A stretch of DNA of 64,000 nucleotides from Stictocephala bisonia (lineage: Eukaryota; Arthropoda; Insecta; Hemiptera; Membracidae), in assembly GCA_035578905.1 (NCBI GenBank), contig JAQJVL010000058.1:1751697-1815696 (forward strand). The letters are read 5' to 3'. Under the pieces are notes generated by a model that was not told the DNA's origin, ran no database searches, and saw nothing but the letters and a program-made list of their open reading frames with translations. A program made the position numbers and the translations under genes. Positions 1 to 11,200 of this stretch are shown piece after piece; the first letter of the stretch is position 1; each line of letters starts with the position of its first letter.

Positions 1-1317
1 CAGTATTTACTATCCCTGTAAAGAGCTGTCTCTCGATGAAGCTATGGTGTTATGGCGGGGAAGATTGGTGTTCCGCCAATACATCAAAGGAAAAAGGCAT
101 AAATTTGGAATTAAATTATATTCTCTGACCGAACCGTTTGGACTTACTCTTCGTTTCATGATATATTCAGGAAAAGATAGGAGTTGTCCGGAAAAGGCCA
201 TTCTGATAAGGTTGTCCTAAAACTTATGGAGGGAAAGCTTGGTAAAGGACATGCCATATTTATGGGCAACTTTTATAATAGCTTTTCGCTAGCCTCAAAA
301 TTACTGACTATGAAAACCTACTGTACAGGAACACTGAGGGCAAATAGGAAATATAATCCGAATGAAATAATAACCGCCCAACTGAAAAAAGGAGAATGCA
401 AAGCTCAGTATGCAGAAGATGTAATGGTGGGGAAGTGGCGAGACAAGCGCACAGTTTTGTACATATCCAGTGAATATGAAAACAATATGGTCACTATTAT
501 AAACAAAAAAGGTCAAGAAAAGGAGAAGCCTTTAGCAATTGCACAATATAATGCCCACATGAAAGGGGTCGATAGGGCAGACCAATTGTTATCTTATTAT
601 CCGTGTGAGCGCAAAACTTTGCGCTGGTATAAAAAGATATTCATCCACACCCTCTCAATGATTGTCGTCAACTGCCATCTGCTGTATAACATGCACACAG
701 TGGACAAAAAGATGACATTGTACGACTTCAGGCAGAAGCTCATTGAAAGTCTCCTACCTCAAAAGCAAGTAGCTCCTCTCGTTACTCCACCACGAAACCC
801 GATTCACAAACTTATTCAAATCGAAGAACGGGATAAAAAGGGTGATAGAAAGAGAAAGGACTGCAGTGTGCTATAAATATAATAAAAAGAGGAAGATGAC
901 AACATATACTTGCTCTCAGTGTCCAGGCAAACCAGGCCTTTGTGCTGTGGATTGTTTTGACAAGTTCCACAAAGACATGCAATAAACCCACAGCCATTCC
1001 GAACAATGTAAATATGTATATAAGTATTTTACAAACTTTAACAATCAACAAAAACAGTATTTTATGTGTTTTTTACATTTAGTTTTAATAATTTCGGATG
1101 TTAGAGACATGTAGTGTGTGACAAAACCGGCGCAAGGTGCTGACCCCGCGGATCCGTGGACCAAACTGACGTCACATATGGAGCCATTTTGGATACCAGA
1201 GATATATTTTTGGTCATAAACAGCCTTCTAATGACATAAGGTAAGTTTATCAAATGACTTTACATTTCAGCTCCTGGGGTGATATATATGTATTTTCTTT
1301 AGCAGTCAATGTGTTAA
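1..1317 (+). mobile_element. piggyBac-like DNA transposon, 3' part
   Basis: The window opens inside a piggyBac-superfamily element. Coding remains end at 985. About 330 bp of non-coding DNA follow, up to a TTAA at 1314-1317. The last bases before it (AGCAGTCAATGTG) read inward as TTAACACATTGACTGCT, the pattern expected of a piggyBac terminal repeat next to its TTAA target. The matching 5' end lies off the left edge, so the terminal repeat cannot be confirmed by pairing. A near-palindrome (CCGCGGATCCGTGG) lies at about 1147-1160. In the Apaf-1 gene model this lies in the intron after the last visible exon. Confidence 0.7.
2..985 (+). pseudogene. piggyBac-like transposase pseudogene (C-terminal two thirds)
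   Basis: Reading starts in frame at base 2 (motifs MVLWRGR, FRQYIKGKRHKFGIK, LTEPFG). It shifts frame near 180 and continues from about 187 to 876 (GKGHSDKVVLKLMEGKLGKG, CTGTLR, MVGKWRDKR, MKGVDRADQLLSYYPCERKT). A second shift near 865, equivalent to a 2-base deletion, moves the cysteine-rich tail (CSQCPGKPGLC, DCFDKFHK) into the frame ending at TAA 983-985. Family knowledge: the DDE transposase uses an Asp in the DN(F/W)(Y/F)xS block and another in GVDxxDQ. Here the first reads MGNFYNSF, with GGC (Gly) at 265-267 in place of Asp; the second is intact at 571-573. Two frameshifts plus the loss of a catalytic Asp indicate a dead copy. The N-terminal third is outside the window. Confidence 0.9.
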
Positions 1318-1369
1318 CGAGTCAAAATTATAAAACCTGGATCAAAAGGGTCATTAGTTCAGATATAAA

Positions 1370-1573
1370 TTACCCTACAACCTTTTTCATGTCTAACCTC
1401 GGCCAAAATTTTGCTTTTTTACGAATACGTTTGGTCAGAGGAGGTTGAGGATCACTACTGTGACTAGTGATTTCACAATCACTTTCACTTTGCTCATTCT
1501 GATTATATTCGGGATCGTTATAGTCACTATAATCGGAAATAAATCGCTTAAAATCATCGTTTTTGCTAAAAAA
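1370..1573 (-). pseudogene. Acidic reading frame resembling a piggyBac transposase N-terminus
   Basis: A minus-strand stretch of about 67 codons is rich in Asp, Glu and Ser and then turns basic (DYSDYNDPEYNQNEQSESD, then PLTKRIRKKAKFW). An acidic leader followed by a basic patch is usual at the start of piggyBac-type transposases. The frame opens after a TGA at 1574-1576 and ends at TAA 1370-1372. No start codon or downstream catalytic part is attached. It could instead be a chance open frame; the call rests on composition only. Confidence 0.35.
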
Positions 1574-1649
1574 TCATATATTTTCCCATTCTGTAACAAG
1601 TGTCTGAAATCCACAATCAAATGTAAACAACAAGCAGACAAATAACAGC

Positions 1650-2661
1650 TGTGTAATGAAATGAAAATTATTCTGTTGACACAATAAACAAACCTAGTAT
1701 TTCATTAAAGTTCTCACAGATGTCACAAGCACTCCATTGCAAAGGAATAATCAATATTGACTTCAGTTGATAGCACCACACTGCACAGTGATTACTGAAC
1801 GACTCAATTTGTGCGTGGCAATGTGTATAATAACTGTATAAACAAAAATGTTACATTTAGATGAAAAAAAACTAAAGAAATACTGAAAAGTCAAAGAGTT
1901 GTTATGTTGGTCCAAAGTCCTCTTCAGACAAAAAAAATTTATTTATAGCCTAAAATTGTTAATATTTATACAGTCCTTTTATATATACCTACTTGAAATT
2001 ATAATCATCAAATAATTTACAGCGATACGTATAACAATCTATTCACTAAAACAACTACAGCCCTCACAAATATGTCACAAAAACAATAATTAACGAAAAG
2101 AAAACATACATGCTACAAAATTATAAAGTACTGGATTGACAACTGTATAAATTTTACAGGTACGTTATGAGTAAATATTGATTAAGACTTGCCACAACCG
2201 AAAAATCACTCGATGATAGATAAGAAAAGATTGTGATGAAAATAAGAAAAAAGAACAAGAGCAGCGAGCAAATATAATTAATTAGTTCCACATAAAACCA
2301 ACATACTTCATGTGACTGTTGTAAGTCGAGTATTAATTAATTTTAACATTTTCATTTATTACTCATTCAGTTGTAAATCAGTTTTACTGAATTAAAATGC
2401 TATACTGCACAAAATAACAAAAATACAGCTGTTTAGATTATATAGGGTATGATGGTATGAATCAATGTAATATTACGAGATCGTAAATAGATTATATTGA
2501 TACAAATAGAAATCGTAGGACCAGCTGCTGTTTTGTGTATAAGCAACTATAGATTTATTTACAATCACTAATATACATATCATAAGTATTTTAAAATAAT
2601 TTCAACGGCAAAATTATATCTTAGGTGTGGAGACATTAAAGTTTATTCTTAGATGTTAGGC
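1650..2661. other. AT-rich spacer, nothing recognised
   Basis: No open frame with recognisable protein motifs, no splice-bounded exon and no clear inverted repeat was seen here. If the Apaf-1 homologue is intact this is intron sequence. Confidence 0.5.
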
Positions 2662-3465
2662 TTAACCCTCGACCTGGCAGTTGATTTTGTCTGTACTGGC
2701 GGGTGATTTTAGGCCTGTGTGTAAGCCTTTTTTAATAAATTCATAAAAAATAGTTATATACTGTAAATATACTTATGTTTGGTATCAAAATGATCACAAT
2801 GAAGTAGACTATCAAATAGTATAAAAAGAAAAAAAAATTTAGTTTTAGTTTTTTTTTTTGTGACTTGTTACATTTCAAAAGTTTTTTTTATAAAACATGA
2901 AAAGGGGGGGTACCCCTAGGAAACATAGTGGCGATAATAAATTAGGAAATGTGAGATAGCCATAAGTTTATAAATTTTATCTAGTTTCAGAAAATATAAA
3001 CATTATATATATCTTACAGGTAAAAATAAATTTTGTAAATTTATAAATGTAAACAGTACAAAAATCAGAAATTTCGTTACCGCGGATACTGTTATATTCA
3101 ATAATTTCCTAAAAAAACTATATACACTACAGAGTTCATACTTATACCAAAATTTAGGTAAAAATAAGAGCTATAAATTGAAAATATTTGTTGAATGCTT
3201 ACATTGGTGTCCTTTAGTGTAGGGCTAGGAGTTCCTCATGTAATAGATGAATTTGTGCTGCGAAGAATTGTTTTCAATCACATGACGTCACCAAAATAAA
3301 CGATGTATTGACTATCGATGCATATCGCTTTGTCGTAGCGTGATAAATACGTACTATAATGACAGTTATATGCGGTCGTGTCAACAGTGCGCTAAAAGCG
3401 CACTCTGCCATTTTGACACACATAAACAGTGCGCTAAAAGCGCACTTCGCCAGGTCGAGGGTTAA
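2662..3465. mobile_element. Non-autonomous piggyBac-like element A (TTAA-bounded, 804 bp)
   Basis: The element begins TTAACCCTCGACCTGGC at 2662 and ends with the exact reverse complement, finishing at TTAA 3462-3465. This gives a 13-bp perfect terminal inverted repeat plus the TTAA target, the hallmark of piggyBac transposition. There is no transposase frame, so it would be mobilised in trans. Near the right end the sequence AGTGCGCTAAAAGCGCACT occurs twice (3386-3404 and 3428-3446), each copy forming a stem with a TAAAA-type loop. The interior is AT-rich with homopolymer runs. Confidence 0.9.
3386..3446. repeat. Two subterminal hairpins in element A
   Basis: Two identical 19-bp units, 42 bp apart start to start, each form a stem around a short A-rich loop. 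They lie 16-80 bp from the right TTAA of element A. They probably serve as binding or structural sites near the transposon end; that role is inferred from position only. Confidence 0.75.
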
Positions 3466-3622
3466 ACGGTCGGTGTCATAATTAGAATCTTAATTTTCCA
3501 GTGACAAATCCATCAAAGTGGTATCCACACTAATTTACAAGACAAACAAATGGTTATCTTGTAAATAGTGTCGTTACCACCTTGACGCTATGTCACTGGA
3601 TAATATAGATAGATTCTAGTTA

Positions 3623-4357
3623 TTAACCCTTTTAGTGCCAGACAGTTTTTTGGGGTACTTAGGAAAAATGCCAACCCATTTTCATAAAGGGTGTGCGAAG
3701 AATGCCAGGCCACTTTAGGCCATTTTGACATATTTTGTTAAAACATTCATAGCTCTCTTATTTGTTATTATAAATTAACAAATGGGGTCTTGTTTTGTTT
3801 TTAATAATATGTTTGTTGTAAAGAAAATATAATTTTGGGTTATTTACAAGATTTAAAAAAAATTATATTACAAAAAGTTTCAAACAGTTTTTTTCTTTTT
3901 ATTTTTTCAAGTTTGAACATACATTACTACTTTTTGTATAAACTAAACCACAGTATTAAAATATAGAGACTAATCTACATATAATTGTAAGTACACATAA
4001 AAAAATTAAAACACTTACATTCAAAACATAGTAGATATAAAAATCTTTGAAAAAACATGTAATTATCCAAAATTGGTAAAAACTTCAGATAAACAGCTGT
4101 TATTACATCATGACAACGACCAGTAGAGTAATAATTTTTTTGTTGCCATATGGCATATTGTCTTCAATCCCTATGTCAAGTTTGAAAGCATTCGGTCGAC
4201 AAATAAAATTACAATATAATAAAAACTTGACGTGCGCCCATAGCGCACGTCGGCAGTTTTAGCGGCACCAAGAGGCGTGCGCTCATAGCGCACGTCGGCA
4301 TTTTTCGAACAAATTCTGACGTGCGCTCGCGGCGCACATCGGCATTAAAGGGGTTAA
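3623..4357. mobile_element. Non-autonomous piggyBac-like element B (TTAA-bounded, 735 bp)
   Basis: It starts TTAACCCTTTTAGTGCC at 3623 and ends GGCATTAAAGGGGTTAA at 4357. The inverted repeat matches at all but two positions. No coding capacity was found. Three hairpins with CGTGCGC/GCGCACG stems lie near the right end. It sits 157 bp to the right of element A but has a different terminal sequence, so it belongs to a separate subfamily. Confidence 0.85.
4231..4338. repeat. Three subterminal hairpins in element B
   Basis: Stems CGTGCGC/GCGCACG with 5-base loops (CCATA, TCATA, TCGCG) start at about 4231, 4276 and 4320, spaced 44-45 bp. The third has one mismatch at the stem base. Each is followed by TCGGCA, as is the inner flank of the terminal repeat, so the unit is a tandem repeat of a hairpin plus flank. 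Confidence 0.8.
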
Positions 4358-4769
4358 TATTTATTAACCAAAAACCTGTGGCTGGGGTTCAAAAGGTTAA
4401 ATTGGTACATCAAAATGATATCAATTTATTTTGGATATTTTATCAATTATCTTAAAAGGAAAACCATGGATAAGTTAGCAATTTTGTTTGATTGCATAAA
4501 AATAAATTATAAATCCGCCTAAGTTAATAAAAAAATACACTATTGAAATCTTAAGTAAATAGGAAGAGTTTAACATATTTTCCCCCATTCTTGCATCTTT
4601 ATTATTTGACAAAATAAAGCCATTCTGAATCAATTTAATCAGAAATATAACTATGGCTACCAAACAATGAAAACTAACTCTCACAAACAAGTGGAAAAGT
4701 TGGTACTTTTTTAAAGAAATATTTTGTGTGTAGAAAATATGCCAAAGCCCCCTAACAGATTATTATTTA

Positions 4770-4886
4770 TTTTAATTTTTTTTAAAACTTTACTCGCCAG
4801 TTCACATGGGCTCGCAAGTCTGTGCGTGAACTTTATTCAACGAGTAAAGTACCGACCATTGGCTCAGTGGAGATTCGAACATTGGG
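4770..4886 (-). mobile_element. SINE family 1, 5'-truncated copy
   Basis: On the minus strand this begins at a tRNA box-B-like stretch (GTTCGAATCTCCACTGAGCC). It then shares the body TTTACTCGTTGAATAAAGTT and the GAACTGGCGAGT tail with the copies at 15888 and 27965, ending in an A-rich tail (left side on the plus strand). Box A is missing, consistent with truncation during retrotransposition. Confidence 0.7.
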
Positions 4887-5120
4887 CAAGATATTATATT
4901 TTTTAACTCAGACTGTACAAAAAAAAAAATAGTTTATAGCAATAATCAGTGATAACCAACCAAATTCAATACTATGCTGCCATAATTTACATAAAACAAA
5001 TGTTAAATCTTTATTATTTTGTAGAAAATTGTTACACATTTGTTACTTATTTGATCTAATTTAATCACAGGCGTTTTGTGAAATAAAAATAAAATATAAA
5101 TTTAAATGCTGTAGGCCTAC

Positions 5121-5241
5121 CTGAATTAATCCACTGTCATATCCAACAATGAGATTGGTATCTTTCAGGAAGCAAGCAGATGACACTTTTTCTTTTGCCT
5201 GTATCAAATAGGGACCTGATCTACTGATTGATGGTCCTAAC
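5121..5241 (-). CDS. Apaf1: Apaf1 exon 12 (first WD40 strands)
   Basis: Residues 605-645. VSSACFLKDTNLIVGYDSG has the spacing of a WD40 blade (a hydrophobic strand, then a G-D-S turn). The phase fits exon 11 and the donor is CAG|GTAGGC. No further WD40 exon was found to the left, so the next intron exceeds 5.1 kb. Confidence 0.85.
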
Positions 5242-8200
5242 CTGAAAACATAATTATAAAGCTAAATACATTATTTGTACCAACTAGAAATAAAAAAAAA
5301 AATGTAACAAATTTTAATAAGAATTCTTAAAGCCAACAATATAAAATAAGATAACAATTTTTGACTGCTGTATGAGATACAGCCATATCATGAGATAAGA
5401 TGAGCTCCTTCACAAGCACAATCACATTTACTTTTAACAATATAAAAAAACAATCCTTTTCAACCATGTGGTTCCATAGTAATGTTCATCAATCACATTA
5501 AAAAACCGCAAATGTTTTTAGTGGTTATTTGAAAGTTATTTGTTAGCATTGGATGTTCATGATTGGTAACATTGTTGGAGATTTCCAAAGCTTCAAGTGT
5601 TTTAGGAAACAAACACAACGTTTGGACAAGTATAAGACTCCCGCCGTCTTCGGGTGTTACTACCTAAACAAACACAACGTTTGGACAAGTATAAGACTCC
5701 CGCCGTCTTCGGGTGTTACTACCTAAACAAACAAAACGTTTTGACAAGTATAAGACTCCCGCCGTCTTCGGGTGTTACTACCTAAACAAACACAACGTTT
5801 TGACAAGTATAAGACTCCCGCCGTCTTCCAGTGTTACTACCTAAACAAACACAACGTTTGGACAAGTATAAGACTCCCGCCGTCTTCGGGTGTTACTACC
5901 TAAACAAACACAACGTTTGGACAAGTATAAGACTCCCGCCGTCTTCGGGTGTTACTACCTAAACAAACAAAACGTTTGGACAAGTATAAGACTCCCGCCG
6001 TCTTCGGGTGTTACTACCTAAACAAACAAAACGTTTTGACAAGTATAAGACTCCCGCCGTCTTCGGGTGTTACTACCTAAACAAACACAACGTTTGGACA
6101 AGTATAAGACTCCCGCCGTCTTCGGGTGTTACTACCTAAACAAACACAACGTTTTGACAAGTATAAGACTCCCGCCGTCTTCGGGTGTTACTACCTAAAC
6201 AAACAAAACGTTTTGACAATTATATGACTCCCGCCGTCTTCGGGTGTTACTACCTAAACAAACAAAACGTTTTGACAAGTATAAGACTCCCGCCGTCTTC
6301 GGGTGTTACTACCTAAACAAACAAAACGTTTAGACAAGTATAAGACTCCCGCCGTCTTCGGGTGTTACTACCTAAACAAACAAAACGTTTTGACAAGTAT
6401 AAGACTCCCGCCGTCTTCGGGTGTTACTACCTAAACAAACAAAACGTTTAGACAAGTATAAGACTCCCGCCGTCTTCGGGTGTTACTACCTAAACAAACA
6501 AAACGTTTTGACAAGTATAAGACTCCCGCCGTCTTCGGGTGTTACTACCTAAACAAACAAAACGTTTTGACAAGTATAAGACTCCCGCCGTCTTCGGGTG
6601 TTACTACCTAAACAAACAAAACGTTTTGACAAGTATAAGACTCCCGCCGTCTTCGGGTGTTACTACCTAAACAAACAAAACGTTTTGACAAGTATAAGAC
6701 TCCCGCCGTCTTCGGGTGTTACTACCTAAACAAACAAAACGTTTTGACAAGTATAAGACTCCCGCCGTCTTCGGGTGTTACTACCTAAACAAACAAAACG
6801 TTTTGACAAGTATAAGACTCCCGCCGTCTTCGGGTGTTACTACCTAAACAAACAAAACGTTTTGACAAGTATAAGACTCCCGCCGTCTTCGGGTGTTACT
6901 ACCTAAACAAACACAACGTTTGGACAAGTATAAGACTCCCGCCGTCTTCGGGTGTTACTACCTAAACAAACAAAACGTTTTGACAAGTATAAGACTCCCG
7001 CCGTCTTCGGGTGTTACTACCTAAACAAACACAACGTTTGGACAAGTATAAGACTCCCGCCGTCTTCGGGTGTTACTACCTAAACAAACACAACGTTTGG
7101 ACAAGTATAAGACTCCCGCCGTCTTCGGGTGTTACTACCTAAACCTACATAGAAAGTTTTTTCTTCAATTAACCCATAGTAATTTAAGAAAACCCTTAAA
7201 ACAACATGCTTATAGGTTATGGCTGACTGTTAAGAAAATTATGTCTTCTTATAAACCATCAGACATATCACAATTATGACAAAATATAAAACACAAAATA
7301 TGAAAACATAATCAATCTACAATACAGAGAGTAAAGTACAAAAAAAAAAAAAAAAAAAAAAAGTCAAATTATCCAACATCATATGGTTTGGATTAGGAGT
7401 ATGTGTGAACATGAACCACTACTAGAGCTAGCCTTCTGACAGCTTCACAAAATGTCAACAGATTATAATTGTGGTATTAAGGTTAGGTTACAGGGCACTA
7501 GGCCAGGAATTAGTAAATTAAAATAGATAGGACATCAGGAAACTTACCTTAGAAGGCAAGTTCACTAACACTACATTAGTAGTAAACAAATATAATAGAA
7601 TCACATTTACACAAATTTTCTGTGCCACTGGCACTTTCTTCAGGCCACTACTCATCTGTGCCTCAAACAAAATTTGTGCAAATGTATGTTTACTACTAAT
7701 GTGGTGTTAGTGGACTTGTCTTTGTACTATCTTCCAGTCCAAGACCTTTGGATAGTAAATAAGGGTAGCTTATAATTAAAATAGCACACATGTTACTTGT
7801 AACATTGACTGCCTGGAGGAACGGTGTTTACATCACGGATTTCAGGAAGAGACTGAGAAGGTGTCGAGGTGAGGTGAGGGCTGTTGACACAGAACGAATC
7901 AGGTGATGGGTAGGCAGCCAATAGCTTTATTGCTTTTAACTGACGTCATATCACGCCACCACATCACACCACTACATATAAATACAGACGTGAATATAGT
8001 CTTAATATTATCAACATAACGATATAAAATTATAATTACATTTGAGAAATAGAACATTGTTAATTGATACAACTAAATATTTAAATATATTAATGTATAT
8101 CAATACATTACATCCTTGAAAGGTAAATTTGCTGATGACTTATATCTCCTAATATACATTTTCATTCTTTCTTGTTCAGTCTTTTCAACATATATGTAAA

Positions 8201-11200
8201 TCTTGAACATATGACTTTGAACAAGACAAGTTGTATTAAATGAGATTTGGTTGTGCGTTGCCAAATTGTAACAAAAGTAAAATTGTATTAATTTTTAAAA
8301 TAAACATGCAAACAATATTCAAACATAAAGAAACAATGTTTATAATAACACTCACGGAAAATGGAGGTAGATGGAGTCTGTTCGGGAGTGTGCAAGTTTA
8401 ATTGCCGCCTTATATACCTCGCTATCTTGCGGCTCTTGTAGAGCTAGTTGTACAATGTCTGGACCATTGTTTCTACGGACATCCATCCCAGCTGACTCCA
8501 CAAACTTCACAAAGTCTGACAGTTTCCTTAGAATTTTAGCAGGATCAAACTACAAATAAATTGATAAGCTCCATTTACAATCGTTAACACAATGATATAA
8601 ATACTATAATTGAAAATTATGGGAATAGCTAAAATAATGTACATTTATGTTGTATTAATATGATTTTATTTCGTTACATTTAGTAAGTAAATTTGAACTG
8701 CATATTTAGCATATGCACGTGCTCTCTAAATCACTTTTTTGTTGACCTTCAAACAAACTTATTTAACACTTACTTCCACATAACTGAGTTTCTGAAACTG
8801 AAATGTGGTTGTTAAAAAAGGATTTTAGAATACAGAATATCTTTAAATTCTAAACATAAAAGAGTACTAGTTCATGTATGCTGTTCCTATTTATCAATGA
8901 ATAATAAAACTGACAATAAAACTTAACAAAATGACTAAATTACGAGCTCTCAAAAACTAAAAAATACAAATAAATTCTAAGGGAAAGATAAAAAATATAA
9001 TAAAATAGAAGGAAAAAACTAAAAGTAGTAAATAAAGTACACCTGCTACGGTGACTTGAAAAGCTGAAAAACAGAATTGTATATGATTATTATTTATCCA
9101 TACCGATTCCTGCTTGATGCTAAATAGCTTTTTAGGCAGCAACATAAAGGTAGAAAATTTGAAATGATTAATACTCCTCCAAACTCAAAGGTCTTTTACA
9201 GACGTACAAAACAAACAACGAATTTGATAGTTGGATGAAAAGAATAAGAGTCAATCAGGGAGGTTCTGGGTGATTTTTACACCAATTTAGAGGATTAAAA
9301 AAAAAAATTGAAATGACAATACTTTTTTTTTATTCGAAAATTAAGACCTCATGTTGTGCTTTCTTAAATTTAACCTCAACTAAAAATACAAAAAGGACAT
9401 TTGAAAAATATAAAACGTTTATGGTTTATAAGACTGTTGAACTCAAGGAATATGTATACTATAATCATATGATCAGTATACCATACTGATTCTGCTCCAA
9501 GAAATTAAAATAATAATACTGAATAAAGAATTAAAATAAACAAACTAAAATGTGGTAAATAAAATAAACAAACTAAAATGATGGTAAATAAAATCGTAGA
9601 TTAAAGTTCTAGATTCATCATTAAGAAAATTGTAAACTGTTGTCAATAAGTTATTAACTACTTGATGGAGTTGACATTCACTCTCCCGTTCATACAGTCC
9701 AAAAAAAACCCACCCACACTCCCGGCTCAACCCATCTGATTACCTACAGCTCCTTCAGTTAACAGTTTAAAATTATTTGCAAGGTACTTTTGGAAACCTG
9801 TGTCCTTTCATGAGTGAGCAATAGCGGTATACAGCAATAGCCATAAGCCTTAAGTCTGTAAATTTTAATAGTGAAGTCTGAATAGAGTAAGGTGTCACAT
9901 GGTCATTGTATCGTAGATTAAAAAGGAAGCATATACAGGAGTTTTGTGCCCTGTAGTCTGCAACCATGTTTCAGTCACATCATTTAACACAGCACTATAA
10001 TAACTTAAGTGCGGTAAACCAGTGCTTTTACAAGTAACAGTTTTATGTGAAAGAAAAGTAACTGTTGCAATCTGTTTAATGTATCAACAGCCGCAAACAC
10101 TCAGTTAAAAATGGTCACAACTACCTCAGTCCACTCCCACAGATTATACAAGTGAGTCCCAGAAGTTTTACTTTGTCATAGTAGGGGTAAATGTTCCGTT
10201 TACAGCTATGCATGGTAAGTTGTTTGGGTCCATTGCGGCCTGTAATTGTAAGTGACAAACTATCATGGGCTTTATCTTGTCAGCATTCAGTCTTAATCCT
10301 ATATGGCCTTGTCCACTGTAAAAGGCCCTCAACGCCCTTTATTAATGTTGTCTAAAGCTTTATTCGTATCATTAAGCTCAAAATAGGCATAGATTTGTAA
10401 ATGAAACGTACAAGTAAATGAGCGTATGAATGAAACGTACAAGTCTGGAGTACCGTAGCTGTATTGTTTATATGCATTAGGCCTAAAAAATAATATGCTG
10501 TCTTTTGAATTACATTATTATGACGTACATACCTATATAAATAATATTATGTACAACTTGTTACATTTGTAAGGTCATGTCTTTATAATTTGAGTTTTGC
10601 CTTTTGGTTATAAAATATGATCAATAATCTGTTAAAGGAGTCTTATGGCAAATAAAGACTATTATTACTGTCATCATCATCGTGAAAAGTAATGGCCCCA
10701 ATATGGAACCTTGAGGAACTCCACTTACTATTAAGTCACTACTTAAGTAATAATATATTTATTTTAATTAAGTGATTAGTAAATACCCTAGGCAACTATC
10801 ATCTGGTGGCACTACCATTGCAATTGCATTCGGTTTATTCTTCATTTAACATATGGTTTTCGTTGCAGAAATCCTTTCAATTAAATTGTTAATAATAAAA
10901 TTTAGAATAATATATTTTTTAGTTTGAACATATTGATTTTTTTTAATAAATTAAAAATGAGCCTTCCAGAAATCACTGGACGGTTCCATCATTGACTAAA
11001 GAAATAAACATACTGTCCAAGACTACAGCAAATGGTGAAGCTGGTTTTCCTGTTCGGTGAAATTAGTTTTTGTCCGTTTTTCACTGGCAAAGCCAGCAGT
11101 CTATCTCTCTACTTCCCTTTCTCTATCTCTGCCCAGTACATGCTGAATTGAATAATAGCTGAGATAATACCAAACAGCCATCCGGGCACTTATTTGAAAC

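Noticed and set aside
5608..7143. CRISPR array
   Set aside because: The repeats are contiguous 59-bp units without unique spacers, in an intron of an animal gene: a minisatellite.
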